64,000 nucleotides of DNA, from positions 248,001-312,000 of the forward strand of contig NZ_JAABNN010000002.1 in NCBI RefSeq assembly GCF_009928415.1. The letters are read 5' to 3'. Source of the stretch: Bacillus sp. USDA818B3_A (lineage in GTDB: Bacteria; Bacillota; Bacilli; Bacillales; Cytobacillaceae). The translations under genes and the position numbers were made by a program. Below are positions 29,860 to 38,852 of this stretch, one piece after another; position 1 is the stretch's first letter, and each line of letters opens with the position of its first letter. The notes under the pieces were generated by a model that saw only the letters and a list, made by a program, of their open reading frames with translations, did no database searches and was not told where the DNA came from.

Positions 29860-30519
29860 TTAGTTAGTTTTTAGACCTGCCTGATGATAAAATGTGAGTT
29901 TTTTTTCATTATATTGGCTGGTATATTTATTAAATTGTTCATTTGATGCATATACCTTTTCATAACTGGCATTCAGCTTATTAATTTGAGTCTCCAGATC
30001 TTCATAAGGGAGATTTTTATTTTTAAACATTTGGTATAATTCTTTATCATTTTGAAGTGCCTCAGAGTATTGCGAATATAAATTTCGATGAGCTTCATAT
30101 CGTTTCATCATGATCTCGTAAAGTTCATTTGCCGTTTTCTTTTGTTTAGTATCATCCAATTGGCTTTTTAGGTCTGCCACTTTAGAAAATTCCTGTTCTG
30201 ATTCCTTAAGACTTGCTGTTTCTTTATCCAAAAGTTCTTTCCTTTTATCTGCTAAAACAAGAGCTTCATCGGAAAGTTTAACAATCTGATCATATTCCTT
30301 CAATCCTTGTTTTAAAATTTGATCATAAATTTCTTTTTCCTGTTTTTCTAATTTGACCAGTGGTTCTTGCTGCTCCTCAAAAGTTTTTTCTTTGGCAGCC
30401 ACACTTTCTAAGACCGTATACATTTTTTCAACTGGGGTCTTTTCATTAGAACATCCTGATATGATAAAAATTATTGCGGTAATCATGATTATAATGCAGT
30501 TGCTTCTTTTGAGTCTCAA
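29860..30519 (-). CDS. ykyA: YkyA-like cell-wall-associated lipoprotein
   Basis: 219 aa: basic N-terminus, hydrophobic stretch and lipobox ISGC, then an almost entirely helical, Lys/Glu/Gln-rich coiled-coil body (KLEKQEKEIYDQILKQGLKEYDQ, LLDKETASLKESEQEFSKVADL). Matches the putative cell-wall-binding lipoprotein family (YkyA). In Bacillus it precedes pdhA; here a terminator and a separate pdhA promoter lie between. Its own promoter candidate is TTGTCA-17-TATAGT (30578-30550). Function unknown. Confidence 0.88.
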   Translation of the reverse strand: MRLKRSNCIIIMITAIIFIISGCSNEKTPVEKMYTVLESVAAKEKTFEEQQEPLVKLEKQEKEIYDQILKQGLKEYDQIVKLSDEALVLADKRKELLDKETASLKESEQEFSKVADLKSQLDDTKQKKTANELYEIMMKRYEAHRNLYSQYSEALQNDKELYQMFKNKNLPYEDLETQINKLNASYEKVYASNEQFNKYTSQYNEKKLTFYHQAGLKTN

Positions 30520-30549
30520 ATGGAAACCTCCTTACTAGGCATTATACTT

Positions 30550-30578
30550 ACTATATCTAGATAAATTTTGTTTGACAA
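30550..30578 (-). promoter_or_regulatory. Candidate sigma-A promoter of ykyA
   Basis: Minus strand TTGTCA (30578-30573), 17-bp spacer, TATAGT (30555-30550), in the divergent ykyA/def interval. Confidence 0.6.
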
Positions 30579-30688
30579 CATTTTATCTTGAACAGAACTC
30601 AGGCAGAGAAACAATGATTAACATTTCACCTGTAGTTTGATAGACTAATGCATGTGAATAACTTATGGAACTTTAGGAGTGAATTTTC

Positions 30689-31243
30689 ATGTTAACAATG
30701 GAAGATATCATTCGGGACGGGCATCCCACTCTTCGAAAGGTTGCGGAGGAAGTTGTTTTGCCAGCATCCGATGAAGATAAACAAATATTAGCCAGTCTTT
30801 TAGAATATGTTAAAAACAGCCAAAACGGCGAGATTGCTGCAAAATATAGCCTTCGCCCAGGAATTGGATTGGCTGCGCCGCAAATAAATGTATCAAAAAG
30901 AATGATTGCCATTCATCTGACAGACGATAAAGGTACATTATATAGCTATGCATTATTTAATCCCAAAATTGTCAGTCATTCTGTTGAGAAGTCTTACCTC
31001 CAATCGGGTGAAGGCTGCCTGTCAGTAGATGAGGCCATACCAGGCTATGTGCCTAGATATGCAAGAATTACCGTAAAAGGAACAACTCTTGAGGGCGAAG
31101 AGGTCAAACTTCGTCTCAAAGGTTTGCCAGCCATCTGTTTTCAGCATGAAATCGACCATTTAAACGGGGTTATGTTTTATGATCATATCGATAAAAACGA
31201 TCCTCTTAAACCTATTGACGGGGCAACCGTTATTGAAAGATAA
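30689..31243 (+). CDS. def: Peptide deformylase
   Basis: 184-aa metalloenzyme removing the N-formyl group from nascent proteins. All three motifs are present: GIGLAAPQ (58-65), EGCLSV with metal Cys110, and HEIDH (153-157). Length and the insertion between motifs 1 and 2 make it the larger Gram-positive type II form (B. subtilis DefB/YkrB). SD TAGGAG. Followed by hairpins at 31247, 31269 and 31498. Confidence 0.97.
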   Translation: MLTMEDIIRDGHPTLRKVAEEVVLPASDEDKQILASLLEYVKNSQNGEIAAKYSLRPGIGLAAPQINVSKRMIAIHLTDDKGTLYSYALFNPKIVSHSVEKSYLQSGEGCLSVDEAIPGYVPRYARITVKGTTLEGEEVKLRLKGLPAICFQHEIDHLNGVMFYDHIDKNDPLKPIDGATVIER

Positions 31244-31246
31244 AAC

Positions 31247-31266
31247 ACTAGCTTTGATTGGCTAGT
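31247..31266 (+). repeat. 20-bp hairpin repeat, copy 1
   Basis: ACTAGCTTTGATTGGCTAGT, directly after def; matches 18 of 20 bases with the copy at 31498-31517. Each copy can fold on its own. Confidence 0.75.
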
Positions 31267-31268
31267 CA

Positions 31269-31297
31269 GGCTGTCGAAAAATCATCGACAGCCTTTT
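31269..31297 (+). terminator. def terminator
   Basis: GGCTGTCGA / TCGACAGCC, perfect 9-bp stem, then TTTT. Confidence 0.8.
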
Positions 31298-31364
31298 AAT
31301 ATATCTATAAACTTCAATAAATTACCGCGTTAATCTCCTATATAAATAGTATAGGCTGTCAATT

Positions 31365-31472
31365 AGGTCTGTTGCTTAGCGCTCCAGGCACTTCGCTTTC
31401 CGCGGGCGTGCCGGGGAGGCTCCAGGACCTCCCCGCGGAAAGCGAGTGCCCGGAGCGGAAATCAACAGACCT
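31365..31472. repeat. GC-rich palindrome, copy A (fold-back form)
   Basis: Bounded by AGGTCTGTTG and CAACAGACCT. Interior carries CTTTCCGCGGG and CCCGCGGAAAG, so the left arm of the family is joined to an inverted version of itself, giving a long hairpin; copies B-D instead pair a left arm with a different right arm. Much richer in G+C than the surroundings. Confidence 0.85.
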
Positions 31473-31497
31473 ATTTGCAAGGTCTTATATTAATTTG

Positions 31498-31525
31498 ACT
31501 AGCTTTGATGAGCTAGTATTTTTTT
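31498..31525 (+). terminator. Second 20-bp hairpin repeat with T-run
   Basis: ACTAGCT / AGCTAGT followed by ATTTTTTT. Near-duplicate of 31247-31266, about 250 bp from it, on the other side of palindrome copy A. Confidence 0.7.
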
Positions 31526-31685
31526 ATTAACAATTATTCCAAATTTAACCACGAGATATTACCTATTTTCAACATATAATAATAGTAAAAAAAGATGTAT
31601 GGATAAAAAAATTTCAATTATCTGCCATAGCCTGCTTTACTTTGGACAAGGTTCGTATAAAATAAAGGTAAGGAGATGATCCACT

Positions 31686-31757
31686 ATGTTAAAGAAGCTA
31701 AGGAAGAAGCTCTTAAAACAGTGGAACGATTTACTTAGAAAGAAATCTATTGCCTAA
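31686..31757 (+). CDS. 23-residue cationic micro-ORF
   Basis: ATG-start ORF of 23 codons: MLKKLRKKLLKQWNDLL, then RKKSIA and TAA. Nine of 23 residues are Lys or Arg and the Leu residues lie on one face of a helix, so the product would be an amphipathic cationic helix. SD AAGGAGATGAT (31670-31680) is excellent, a TATAAAAT box lies at 31656-31663, and a hairpin (31765-31789) follows. Not recognised. The strength of the ribosome site argues for translation, but selection cannot be tested here. Confidence 0.55.
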   Translation: MLKKLRKKLLKQWNDLLRKKSIA

Positions 31758-31764
31758 ATTTAGA

Positions 31765-31789
31765 GGGCCCTTCAAACTTGCGAAGGGCT
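31765..31789 (+). terminator. Hairpin after the micro-ORF
   Basis: GGGCCCTTC / GAAGGGCTC (one G-U) followed by a weak T-rich stretch. Confidence 0.5.
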
Positions 31790-31938
31790 CCTTCATTATT
31801 GTAAATTGTAGTAATATGATTCACAGTTACATACTTTTCATATATAGTACAAGGGAAAACCTTAAGAAAATAAATGAAAAAGATGATAATATTTAATATA
31901 ATAGAAAAAGTTACGATTCAGTAAGGAGCGAATTTATC

Positions 31939-32151
31939 ATGATATTTAAAGTGTATTATCAAGAGAGAGTTACAGAAGTTCCGGTTAGAGAGAACACTAA
32001 AACAATTTTTGTTGAAGGTGAATCGGTAGTAGATGTCCGAAAAAAAATCGCCGATCGCGGTTATAATGTGGAACATGTACAAGAAGTTAAAGGCGCTTAT
32101 TTAGAATACGAACAACAAAATGAAGACTTTAAAGTATTGGAGATTGGATAA
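31939..32151 (+). CDS. rpoY: RNA polymerase epsilon subunit
   Basis: 70-aa Firmicute-specific RNA polymerase accessory subunit (YkzG, DUF1447 family). MIFKVYYQERVTEVPVREN and the acidic second half (EHVQEVKGAYLEYEQQ) match. SD AAGGAGCG. The gene ends 3 bp before the rnjA ATG, the conserved rpoY-rnjA pair. A TATAAT box at 31897-31902 with ATGAAA at 31874 is the likely promoter. Confidence 0.95.
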   Translation: MIFKVYYQERVTEVPVRENTKTIFVEGESVVDVRKKIADRGYNVEHVQEVKGAYLEYEQQNEDFKVLEIG

Positions 32152-32154
32152 TTT

Positions 32155-33822
32155 ATGAAATTTGTAAAAAATGATCAAACTGCTGTTTTTGCCTTGGGCG
32201 GTTTAGGGGAAATAGGCAAAAATACGTATGCAGTTCAGTTCCAAGATGAAATAATATTAATCGATGCGGGAATTAAATTTCCTGAAGACGAATTATTAGG
32301 TATCGATTATGTTATCCCAGATTATACCTACTTGGTAAAAAATGAAGATAAAATTAAAGGGTTATTTGTAACCCATGGACATGAAGACCACATTGGCGGA
32401 ATTCCTTATTTACTGCGTGAAATAAATATTCCGATTTATGGAGGGAAACTGGCCCTTGGGTTAATTAAAAATAAATTAGAAGAGCACGGACTATTACGAA
32501 ATGCAAAGCTTATTGAGATTGTAGAAGATGATATCATTAAGTTTCGCAAAACATCCGTTACGTTTTTCCGAACCACCCACAGTATTCCTGATTCCTATGG
32601 TATTGTCGTAAAAACCCCTCCAGGACAAGTCGTCCATACAGGTGATTTTAAATTTGATTTTACCCCCGTTGGAGAACCTGCCAATTTGACAAAAATGGCT
32701 GAGATAGGCAAAGAAGGGGTTTTATGTTTACTTTCGGATAGTACTAATAGCGAAATTCCGGATTTCACCATGTCTGAACGCCGAGTTGGTGAAAGCATCC
32801 ATGATATTTTTAGAAAAGTAGATGGCCGTGTTATTTTTGCCACTTTTGCGTCAAACATCCACAGACTACAGCAAGTAGTAGAAGCCGCTGTAGTGAACGG
32901 GAGAAAAGTAGCTGTGTTTGGCCGAAGCATGGAAGCTGCCATCAATATTGGGCTCGACCTAGGTTATATTTCTGCCCCTAAAGAGACCTTTATTGAGGCA
33001 AATCAAATAAACCGGTTACCGGCTGATAAAGTAACTATACTTTGTACAGGAAGCCAAGGTGAACCAATGGCTGCTCTTTCGAGAATTGCCAATGGAACTC
33101 ACAGACAGATTCAAATTATTCCTGGTGACACTGTTGTATTCTCTTCTTCACCAATCCCTGGGAACACCATTAGCGTCAGCAGAACAATTAATATGCTGTA
33201 CCGAGCCGGGGCTGAAGTTATTCACGGAAAGTTAAGCAATATTCATACTTCTGGTCATGGTGGACAAGAGGAACAAAAATTAATGCTTCGCTTAATTAAG
33301 CCAAAATTCTTTATGCCGATTCACGGTGAATATCGCATGCAAAAAATGCATACCAAACTTGCAGTGGACTGCGGTGTAGATGAAGAAAATTGCTTTATTA
33401 TGGACAATGGTGAAGTATTAGCCTTATCTGATAGTACGGCGCAGGTTGCTGGAAAAATCCCATCTGGGTCTGTCTATATAGACGGGAGCGGCATTGGTGA
33501 TATTGGAAATATCGTCTTAAGGGACCGTCGTATTCTTTCAGAAGAAGGATTAGTGGTTGTAGTTGTAAGTATCAATATGAAAGAATTTAAAATTGCTTCA
33601 GGTCCTGACCTTATTTCCCGCGGATTTGTATACATGAGAGAATCCGGCGATTTAATCAATGATGCTCAAAACCTGATTACAAAACACTTAAATAAAGTAA
33701 TGGAACGAAAAACCAGCCAGTGGTCTGAAATAAAGAATGAAATTACAGATACACTTGCACCTTTCCTTTATGAAAAAACTAAACGACGTCCAATGATTTT
33801 ACCAATCATTATGGAAGTATAA
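32155..33822 (+). CDS. rnjA: Ribonuclease J1
   Basis: 555-aa metallo-beta-lactamase/beta-CASP RNase with 5'-exonuclease and endonuclease activity, central to mRNA decay and rRNA maturation. Zinc motif HGHEDH with His74, His76, Asp78 and His79; HTGDFKFD; beta-CASP segments including [15 protein letters not shown] and [12 protein letters not shown]-terminal [10 protein letters not shown]. In B. subtilis, SR1P with GapA contacts RNase J1, and both rnjA and an SR1P-like ORF are present here. Confidence 0.98.
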   Translation: MKFVKNDQTAVFALGGLGEIGKNTYAVQFQDEIILIDAGIKFPEDELLGIDYVIPDYTYLVKNEDKIKGLFVTHGHEDHIGGIPYLLREINIPIYGGKLALGLIKNKLEEHGLLRNAKLIEIVEDDIIKFRKTSVTFFRTTHSIPDSYGIVVKTPPGQVVHTGDFKFDFTPVGEPANLTKMAEIGKEGVLCLLSDSTNSEIPDFTMSERRVGESIHDIFRKVDGRVIFATFASNIHRLQQVVEAAVVNGRKVAVFGRSMEAAINIGLDLGYISAPKETFIEANQINRLPADKVTILCTGSQGEPMAALSRIANGTHRQIQIIPGDTVVFSSSPIPGNTISVSRTINMLYRAGAEVIHGKLSNIHTSGHGGQEEQKLMLRLIKPKFFMPIHGEYRMQKMHTKLAVDCGVDEENCFIMDNGEVLALSDSTAQVAGKIPSGSVYIDGSGIGDIGNIVLRDRRILSEEGLVVVVVSINMKEFKIASGPDLISRGFVYMRESGDLINDAQNLITKHLNKVMERKTSQWSEIKNEITDTLAPFLYEKTKRRPMILPIIMEV

Positions 33823-33826
33823 AAAA

Positions 33827-33849
33827 GCGGAAGTGCACAAGCACTTCCG
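33827..33849. terminator. Terminator rnjA / ktrC
   Basis: CGGAAGTGC, ACAA loop, GCACTTCCG, then TTTTG; A-run on the other side. Confidence 0.85.
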
Positions 33850-33856
33850 TTTTGCT

Positions 33857-34516
33857 TTATTCCAGTACTTTCTTTTCAAATCGGTCAATATCATGATCAT
33901 TGCCAATCACAATTAAAACATCATTACTTTGAAAAGTTTCTTTTGCTTGCGGGGAAACGATAATTTCTTCGCCCCTTTTGATTGCTACGATATTCAATCC
34001 GTATCTCTTTCTAATATCTAAATCCATAATGGTATTCCCAATAAGCTTTTGGTTGGCTGCAATTTCCACAATACTGTGCTCCGCTGACAGTTCAAGGTAA
34101 TCGAGTACGCTGTTGGAAGCCATATTGTTAGCGATCCGCCTGCCCATATCCCTTTCTGGATGAACGACATGATCGGCTCCAATCTTCCGAAGTACTTTCT
34201 CATGGTAATCATTTTGTGCTTTTGCAGTTATACATGCTACCCCCAGTTCTTTTAAGATAAGGGTAGTAAGAATACTAGCCTGAATGTCATCCCCGATGGC
34301 AACAATTACATGATCGAAATTCCGAATCCCTAAACTTTTCAGGACATTTTCATCCGTGGTATCTCCGACTACTGCATGTGAAGCAATCATGCTATACTCA
34401 TTTACGCGTTCCTCATTGACATCAATACCTAATACTTCCATTCCTTCTTCGGTTAAGGTACGGCAAATGCTTCCGCCAAAACGTCCAAGCCCAATGACTG
34501 CAAAACTTTTTTTCAT
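33857..34516 (-). CDS. ktrC: Potassium channel gating subunit KtrC
   Basis: 219-aa RCK protein that gates a KtrD-type K+ channel. Rossmann motif VIGLGRFGGSICRTL binds ATP/ADP or NAD(H); RCK_C domain at about residues 135-219 (IRKRYGLNIVAIKRGEEIIVSP), which in Bacillus and Staphylococcus relatives is a c-di-AMP site. Convergent with rnjA, as with B. subtilis ykqB. The partner membrane subunit is not in the window. Confidence 0.94.
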   Translation of the reverse strand: MKKSFAVIGLGRFGGSICRTLTEEGMEVLGIDVNEERVNEYSMIASHAVVGDTTDENVLKSLGIRNFDHVIVAIGDDIQASILTTLILKELGVACITAKAQNDYHEKVLRKIGADHVVHPERDMGRRIANNMASNSVLDYLELSAEHSIVEIAANQKLIGNTIMDLDIRKRYGLNIVAIKRGEEIIVSPQAKETFQSNDVLIVIGNDHDIDRFEKKVLE

Positions 34517-34575
34517 GAAAAAAACTCCCTTGTTTGTATCTATAAAGGCAATTTACTAACATTCGGTGCAAGGTA

Positions 34576-35478
34576 TTATTCCTGTTTTCTTTGCCTATTT
34601 CTCTTATTATAATATAGGAATATCAGAAAGCCCACTAAGACGAAAACAAACAGAATTGGCAGGTTTCCTAAGATAAAAACTACAATTCCTGATAGAGCAG
34701 CTAATAATAGATTGGTGCTTTTCATAAATTGTTTCTTGATCTTTTCCCAAGTATTCAGCTGGTCTTTATCAAGATTCGGGATAACTACTTTTGTTTCGTA
34801 TAGGGTAATATTCACCGTAGAAAAAGACGTTTGATTCTTTAAATATTTCATCCTGCCTTCAATAACCTCAATTTCTTCTTGAACGGAAGCTAAGTCATCT
34901 GATATCTTTAGGAGATCCTCTGTTTTAGCCGCATTTTTCATGAAACTTAAGAGCCGCTCCTCAACCGCCTTTTTAGACTTTAATCGAGATTCCAGGTCTA
35001 CATATTCCTCTGTTACATCCTGCCCATTAATATTTCTTTGCAGCACCTCAACTGCCTGCCCCTCGGCATCTGTTAGGAAGTCTTGAAAATGTTCTTGAGG
35101 TATTCTCAATTTTAATAGCCCGCTTACTTGTTCATTCCCGTCTCTCGTTACATTTGATTCCGCTATATAGCCGCCGTAGTTTTTCACTTTATTTTCTAAG
35201 TTTTGGACTGTTTTTTCAAAATTTTTCACACGCAGCTCCAAATCAGCTTGGTAAATGACCATTTGATTAACTGGCACTGTATCTGCTGTCTGATCTTTCT
35301 CCGTATTTTCACTGGCAGACAAGGCCTCTTCACCTTTACCAGACTGGGCCGAATCCATCATTTCTTTATTTTCCGTACTCATTTTTGCACTTTCATCTTT
35401 AGCTTGCGAACTGCACCCACTTAAACCAAAAAACAACACCATACACACAATCGATAATACCTTTAACGACTTTCTCAT
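34576..35478 (-). CDS. DUF4349 lipoprotein with C-terminal membrane anchor
   Basis: 300 aa from ATG at 35478 after SD GAGGGGG. Lipobox LSGC; low-complexity Ser/Glu/Thr spacer; DUF4349 core beginning QMVIYQADLELRVKNFEKTVQNLENKV and continuing with GGYIAESNVTRDG; a long coiled coil (LLKISDDLASVQEEIEVIEGRMKYL); and a C-terminal membrane helix near residues 262-290 followed by a basic end (NKRNRQRKQE). Surface-exposed with two membrane attachments. Function unknown. Confidence 0.88.
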   Translation of the reverse strand: MRKSLKVLSIVCMVLFFGLSGCSSQAKDESAKMSTENKEMMDSAQSGKGEEALSASENTEKDQTADTVPVNQMVIYQADLELRVKNFEKTVQNLENKVKNYGGYIAESNVTRDGNEQVSGLLKLRIPQEHFQDFLTDAEGQAVEVLQRNINGQDVTEEYVDLESRLKSKKAVEERLLSFMKNAAKTEDLLKISDDLASVQEEIEVIEGRMKYLKNQTSFSTVNITLYETKVVIPNLDKDQLNTWEKIKKQFMKSTNLLLAALSGIVVFILGNLPILFVFVLVGFLIFLYYNKRNRQRKQE

Positions 35479-35552
35479 TTGCTGGCCCCCTCTTTTTCTA
35501 TTTGTAAATATCGACGTGTGTGGCAAAGGAATGTTACACGGTTAATAAAAAA

Positions 35553-35576
35553 GAACTGTTCATTAAAGAACAGTCC
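35553..35576 (-). terminator. ykuV terminator
   Basis: GAACTGTTC / GAACAGTCC with a six-base loop, A-run on the plus side giving T-run on the minus strand. Confidence 0.75.
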
Positions 35577-35589
35577 TTTCCAAATAGAT

Positions 35590-36045
35590 TTATTCTGTTA
35601 CTCCCATTTCATCTAAAATACGATTAACGCGTTTTTCAAGCATTGCCATGCCGCTTCCACCCGCTTGATAATGGCGGAGCTTACCTTCGTGGTCAAAAAC
35701 ATAGTAAGCAGGCACATATTGATTCTCAAATGCATCAGTTAGTTTATGTTCACCATCTATAAAAATCGGCTGAGTAATACCATGTTCTACTGCCACTTTT
35801 TTAATTTCCGCCACATTCAAATCATCCTCTGAACGCGGCATATGAACAGCCACAACATTTAATCGATCTTTATAATCATCACGGAACTGATTAACCTGCG
35901 GCATTACTTCTTTACATAAATGACAGCTGATTGACCAGAAATGAAAAAGAGTGGACTTCTCACCTATTAATTCATCTTTTGTTACCTGCCCATTTAACCA
36001 TTCAGTTGCCCCGGTTAATTCCGGCATTTGTTCTCGTAATTTCAC
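35590..36045 (-). CDS. ykuV: Thiol-disulfide oxidoreductase YkuV
   Basis: 151-aa thioredoxin-fold protein with active site CHLC (Cys41, Cys44) in FWSISCHLCKEVMPQ and cis-Pro region YVPAYYVFD. No signal peptide, so cytosolic, unlike ResA or StoA. Near identical to B. subtilis YkuV, a CxxC reductase. Its neighbour ykuU encodes a 2-Cys peroxiredoxin that it plausibly reduces, although a terminator lies between them. Confidence 0.93.
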   Translation of the reverse strand: MKLREQMPELTGATEWLNGQVTKDELIGEKSTLFHFWSISCHLCKEVMPQVNQFRDDYKDRLNVVAVHMPRSEDDLNVAEIKKVAVEHGITQPIFIDGEHKLTDAFENQYVPAYYVFDHEGKLRHYQAGGSGMAMLEKRVNRILDEMGVTE

Positions 36046-36068
36046 ACTTTAGCCCCCTATTTTAAAAA

Positions 36069-36092
36069 AGACCTAACTTATTCGTTAGGTCT
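36069..36092 (-). terminator. Terminator between ykuU and ykuV
   Basis: AGACCTAAC / GTTAGGTCT followed by TTTTTT on the minus strand; the 59-bp gap has little room for a separate ykuV promoter. Confidence 0.8.
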
Positions 36093-36104
36093 GCCTTAAC
36101 TTTA

Positions 36105-36653
36105 CTATACATTCAGCGTCGCTTGCCCCGGCTTCCAGTTTGCTGGGCACAGACCGCCAGTTTGTAATGCTTGGAGTACACGCAGTGTCTCATCCACATC
36201 ACGGCCGATATTGTTATGGTTAACTACTGAATACATTAATTCACCTTCAGGACTAATAATAAATAGACCTCTCAGTGCTATCCCCTCTTCCTCAATCAGC
36301 ACGCCATATTCTCGCGAAACCATATGGTTTGTATCAGCAGCCAGCGGATAGTTGATGTCACCTAGACCGTTCTCTTTACGATCCGTTTTAATCCATGCGA
36401 GGTGAGTGTGGATTGTATCGGTCGATGCACCGATAACAACTGCATCTAAATCTTCAAACTCATCAAAGCGGTCAGACAAAGAAGTAATCTCAGTAGGACA
36501 AACAAAAGTAAAATCCATTGGATAGAAGAAAAGCACAGTCCATTTATCATTTTTCATGTTTTCTTCAAGGCTGACTTTTCCAAATTCTTTATTTGGTAAT
36601 ACAGCTTCCATTTCAAAGCGCGGCGCCTGTTTACCCACCATACGTTCTGGCAT
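36105..36653 (-). CDS. ykuU: 2-Cys peroxiredoxin YkuU
   Basis: 182-aa typical 2-Cys Prx1/AhpC-type peroxidase: peroxidatic Cys52 in DFTFVCPTE, resolving Cys in TGGLCPANWKPG near residue 170. GLFIISPEGE and NNIGRDVDETLRVLQALQ are family signatures. Cytosolic hydroperoxide reduction; reductant probably a thioredoxin-like protein such as YkuV. SD AGGTA before ATG. Confidence 0.95.
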   Translation of the reverse strand: MPERMVGKQAPRFEMEAVLPNKEFGKVSLEENMKNDKWTVLFFYPMDFTFVCPTEITSLSDRFDEFEDLDAVVIGASTDTIHTHLAWIKTDRKENGLGDINYPLAADTNHMVSREYGVLIEEEGIALRGLFIISPEGELMYSVVNHNNIGRDVDETLRVLQALQTGGLCPANWKPGQATLNV

Positions 36654-36861
36654 TGTTTTACCTCCAATAAAAAAATGAGTCTTTATTAAGCCAATCCAGC
36701 AGCTGTCCTTTTAGACCATAATAGCTTTATTTCCCTTAGTCAGTGTCAGTTTTTCCTAATCAACCAAAAATAAACGACACCATTCAACATTAACCACTTG
36801 ATTTTAACATAATTAACCAGTAGAACTAAAGAAAAATTAGCTCGGACTCAACAACACATTT

Positions 36862-37980
36862 CTAGTTGCCTTTAAAAGAGAGATAGCTAGTCATTACCTT
36901 CACTGCCACATCGATGGCTGACTCATTTGGATTAAGTCTTGCATGATGGAGTCCAAACGGTGAATCGACCCCTAACCAAAACATGAGCCCAGGTATTTCT
37001 TTTAGCATATAGCCAAAATCCTCACCAGTCATAGCCTCTCGACATTCAACTACCGATACATCTGTTTCACTTCTAACATACTCCATGAATTCTCTAGTAA
37101 CCAATTCTGTATTGTAAACTTGATGATACATCGATCCGTAATCAATCTCCACTTGACACTCATAGCCTGTCTCGATTCCTTTTACCAGGGCTTCAATCCG
37201 ATGTTTCACCTTTTTCATCGCTTCAGGTGATAAGGTTCTGATTGTTCCCTCAAGCCTTGCTTTCTCGGCAATAACATTTTGAACGGTTCCTCCGGTAATT
37301 TTTCCAATCGTTATCACTGCACTGTCTAACGGATCGATATTTCTGGAAATAACTGTTTGCAGCTGATTAACCAGGGTACACGCAGCAATCACCATATCAT
37401 TGGTCTGATGTGGATAGGCCGCATGACCACCTTTACCTTTTAGGTCTATAAACAACTCGGACGTATTGGCAAATAATAGACCTTCTTTTAAAGCAATCGT
37501 TCCAGCAGGATATTCTGGTGCAATGTGAAGAGCAAAGATTAAATCCGGCATCCACTCCTGCATTTCGGCCGATTTAAGCATTGGTTCCGCTCCTCCTGGG
37601 CCTTCCTCTGCTGGCTGGAATATAAACAGTAGATCATCTTTTATTGGATTGTTAATAAAGTATGACACGATTCCTAAAGCGATGGTCATATGAAAATCGT
37701 GACCGCAAGCATGCATCCTTGCTTCATGTGTGGAGGAAAAGTCAAAACCAGTTTCTTCTGTTATTGGAAGTCCATCTATATCCGCTCTATATCCAATCGT
37801 TTTAGTCGGTTTTAAACCATGAACTTTAACCAGCAATCCCGTTTTCCACTTTTTAATAGCCATCCGTTCTTGCGGGAATGACTCTAGAATTGATAAAAGA
37901 TAGGCTTGAGTTTTATATTCTTGAAAACCTAATTCGGGAATCTGATGAAGTTCCCTTCTTATTTCAATTAATGATTTCAT
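36862..37980 (-). CDS. dapL: N-acetyldiaminopimelate deacetylase
   Basis: 372-aa M20-family metallopeptidase-fold enzyme that deacetylates N-acetyl-LL-2,6-diaminopimelate in the acetyl branch of lysine/DAP synthesis. Metal motifs [48 protein letters not shown] and [10 protein letters not shown]. Follows dapH on the same strand (B. subtilis ykuR). A hairpin lies in the 92-bp gap between the two genes. Confidence 0.94.
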   Translation of the reverse strand: MKSLIEIRRELHQIPELGFQEYKTQAYLLSILESFPQERMAIKKWKTGLLVKVHGLKPTKTIGYRADIDGLPITEETGFDFSSTHEARMHACGHDFHMTIALGIVSYFINNPIKDDLLFIFQPAEEGPGGAEPMLKSAEMQEWMPDLIFALHIAPEYPAGTIALKEGLLFANTSELFIDLKGKGGHAAYPHQTNDMVIAACTLVNQLQTVISRNIDPLDSAVITIGKITGGTVQNVIAEKARLEGTIRTLSPEAMKKVKHRIEALVKGIETGYECQVEIDYGSMYHQVYNTELVTREFMEYVRSETDVSVVECREAMTGEDFGYMLKEIPGLMFWLGVDSPFGLHHARLNPNESAIDVAVKVMTSYLSFKGN

Positions 37981-38007
37981 AAAGATACCTGCCTTTTTAG
38001 TCCCTAT

Positions 38008-38040
38008 AAAAGAAGCGTGGATGAGCGTCCACGCTTTCTT
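38008..38040 (-). terminator. Hairpin between dapH and dapL
   Basis: AAGCGTGGA / TCCACGCTT followed by CTTTTAT on the minus strand; may reduce dapL expression relative to dapH. Confidence 0.6.
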
Positions 38041-38072
38041 AGTTCAAAAAATTTGCACTATGCTTGTCCGCC

Positions 38073-38774
38073 TTATAATTGACGAAGCTCTTGCATGATT
38101 TCTGTTTTTGATTTTGTTTTCTCATCGATATCTTTAATTTTCTTAGCTGGTGTTCCTGCAACAACTGTATATGGAGGTACATCCTTCGTAACAACTGCCC
38201 CTGCAGCAACAACAGAGCCCTTACCGACTTTCACACCTTCAAGGACAACTGCGTTGGCACCAATCAGAACATCGTCTTCAATGATAACAGGTTGTGCGGA
38301 CGGCGGCTCAATGACTCCAGCTAATACGGTGCCTGCTCCAATATGGCAATTCTTGCCGACAGTTGCTCTTCCGCCAAGAACTACACCCATATCGATCATT
38401 GTTTTTTCACCAATAACCGCACCAATATTGATGACTGCGCCCATCATAATAACCGCATTATCCCCAATTTCTACTTGGTCACGAATAGTGACACCCGGCT
38501 CAATTCTTGCATTAATGTATTTTGTATCCAGCAATGGAATAGCTGAATTTCGACGGTCGTTTTCAACCACGAAATCTTCAATCTTTCCTTTGTTTGCTTC
38601 TAATACTGAATTAATTTCAGACCATTCACCGAAGACTACGCCTGTATTTCCACTTATAAAAGCTTTTGCGTCACTTCCGAAATCAATACCCTCTAACTCA
38701 CCCTTCAGGTAGACCTTTACAGGTGTTGACTTTTTACTATTTGCAATAAAAGCAATAATTTCATGTGCATCCAT
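38073..38774 (-). CDS. dapH: Tetrahydrodipicolinate N-acetyltransferase
   Basis: About 233 aa from ATG at 38774, behind AGGGGG; the longer ORF adds 16 residues without a ribosome site. Left-handed beta-helix acetyltransferase: many hexapeptide turns between residues 85 and 195 ([25 protein letters not shown] and similar). Uses acetyl-CoA to acetylate tetrahydrodipicolinate. The N-terminal DapH domain is present. Pathway partner dapL follows. Confidence 0.95.
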   Translation of the reverse strand: MDAHEIIAFIANSKKSTPVKVYLKGELEGIDFGSDAKAFISGNTGVVFGEWSEINSVLEANKGKIEDFVVENDRRNSAIPLLDTKYINARIEPGVTIRDQVEIGDNAVIMMGAVINIGAVIGEKTMIDMGVVLGGRATVGKNCHIGAGTVLAGVIEPPSAQPVIIEDDVLIGANAVVLEGVKVGKGSVVAAGAVVTKDVPPYTVVAGTPAKKIKDIDEKTKSKTEIMQELRQL

Positions 38775-38852
38775 TTTTCTAGCTTGCCCCCTATAATCGT
38801 GTACTAAAAAATACTTTAACAAACAAAAGAAGCGAAGACAAGTGAAACAACC

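Noticed and set aside
38095..38712. 205-codon plus-strand ORF opposite dapH
   Set aside because: Antisense shadow of the hexapeptide-repeat gene; Thr/Pro/Ser-rich artefact.
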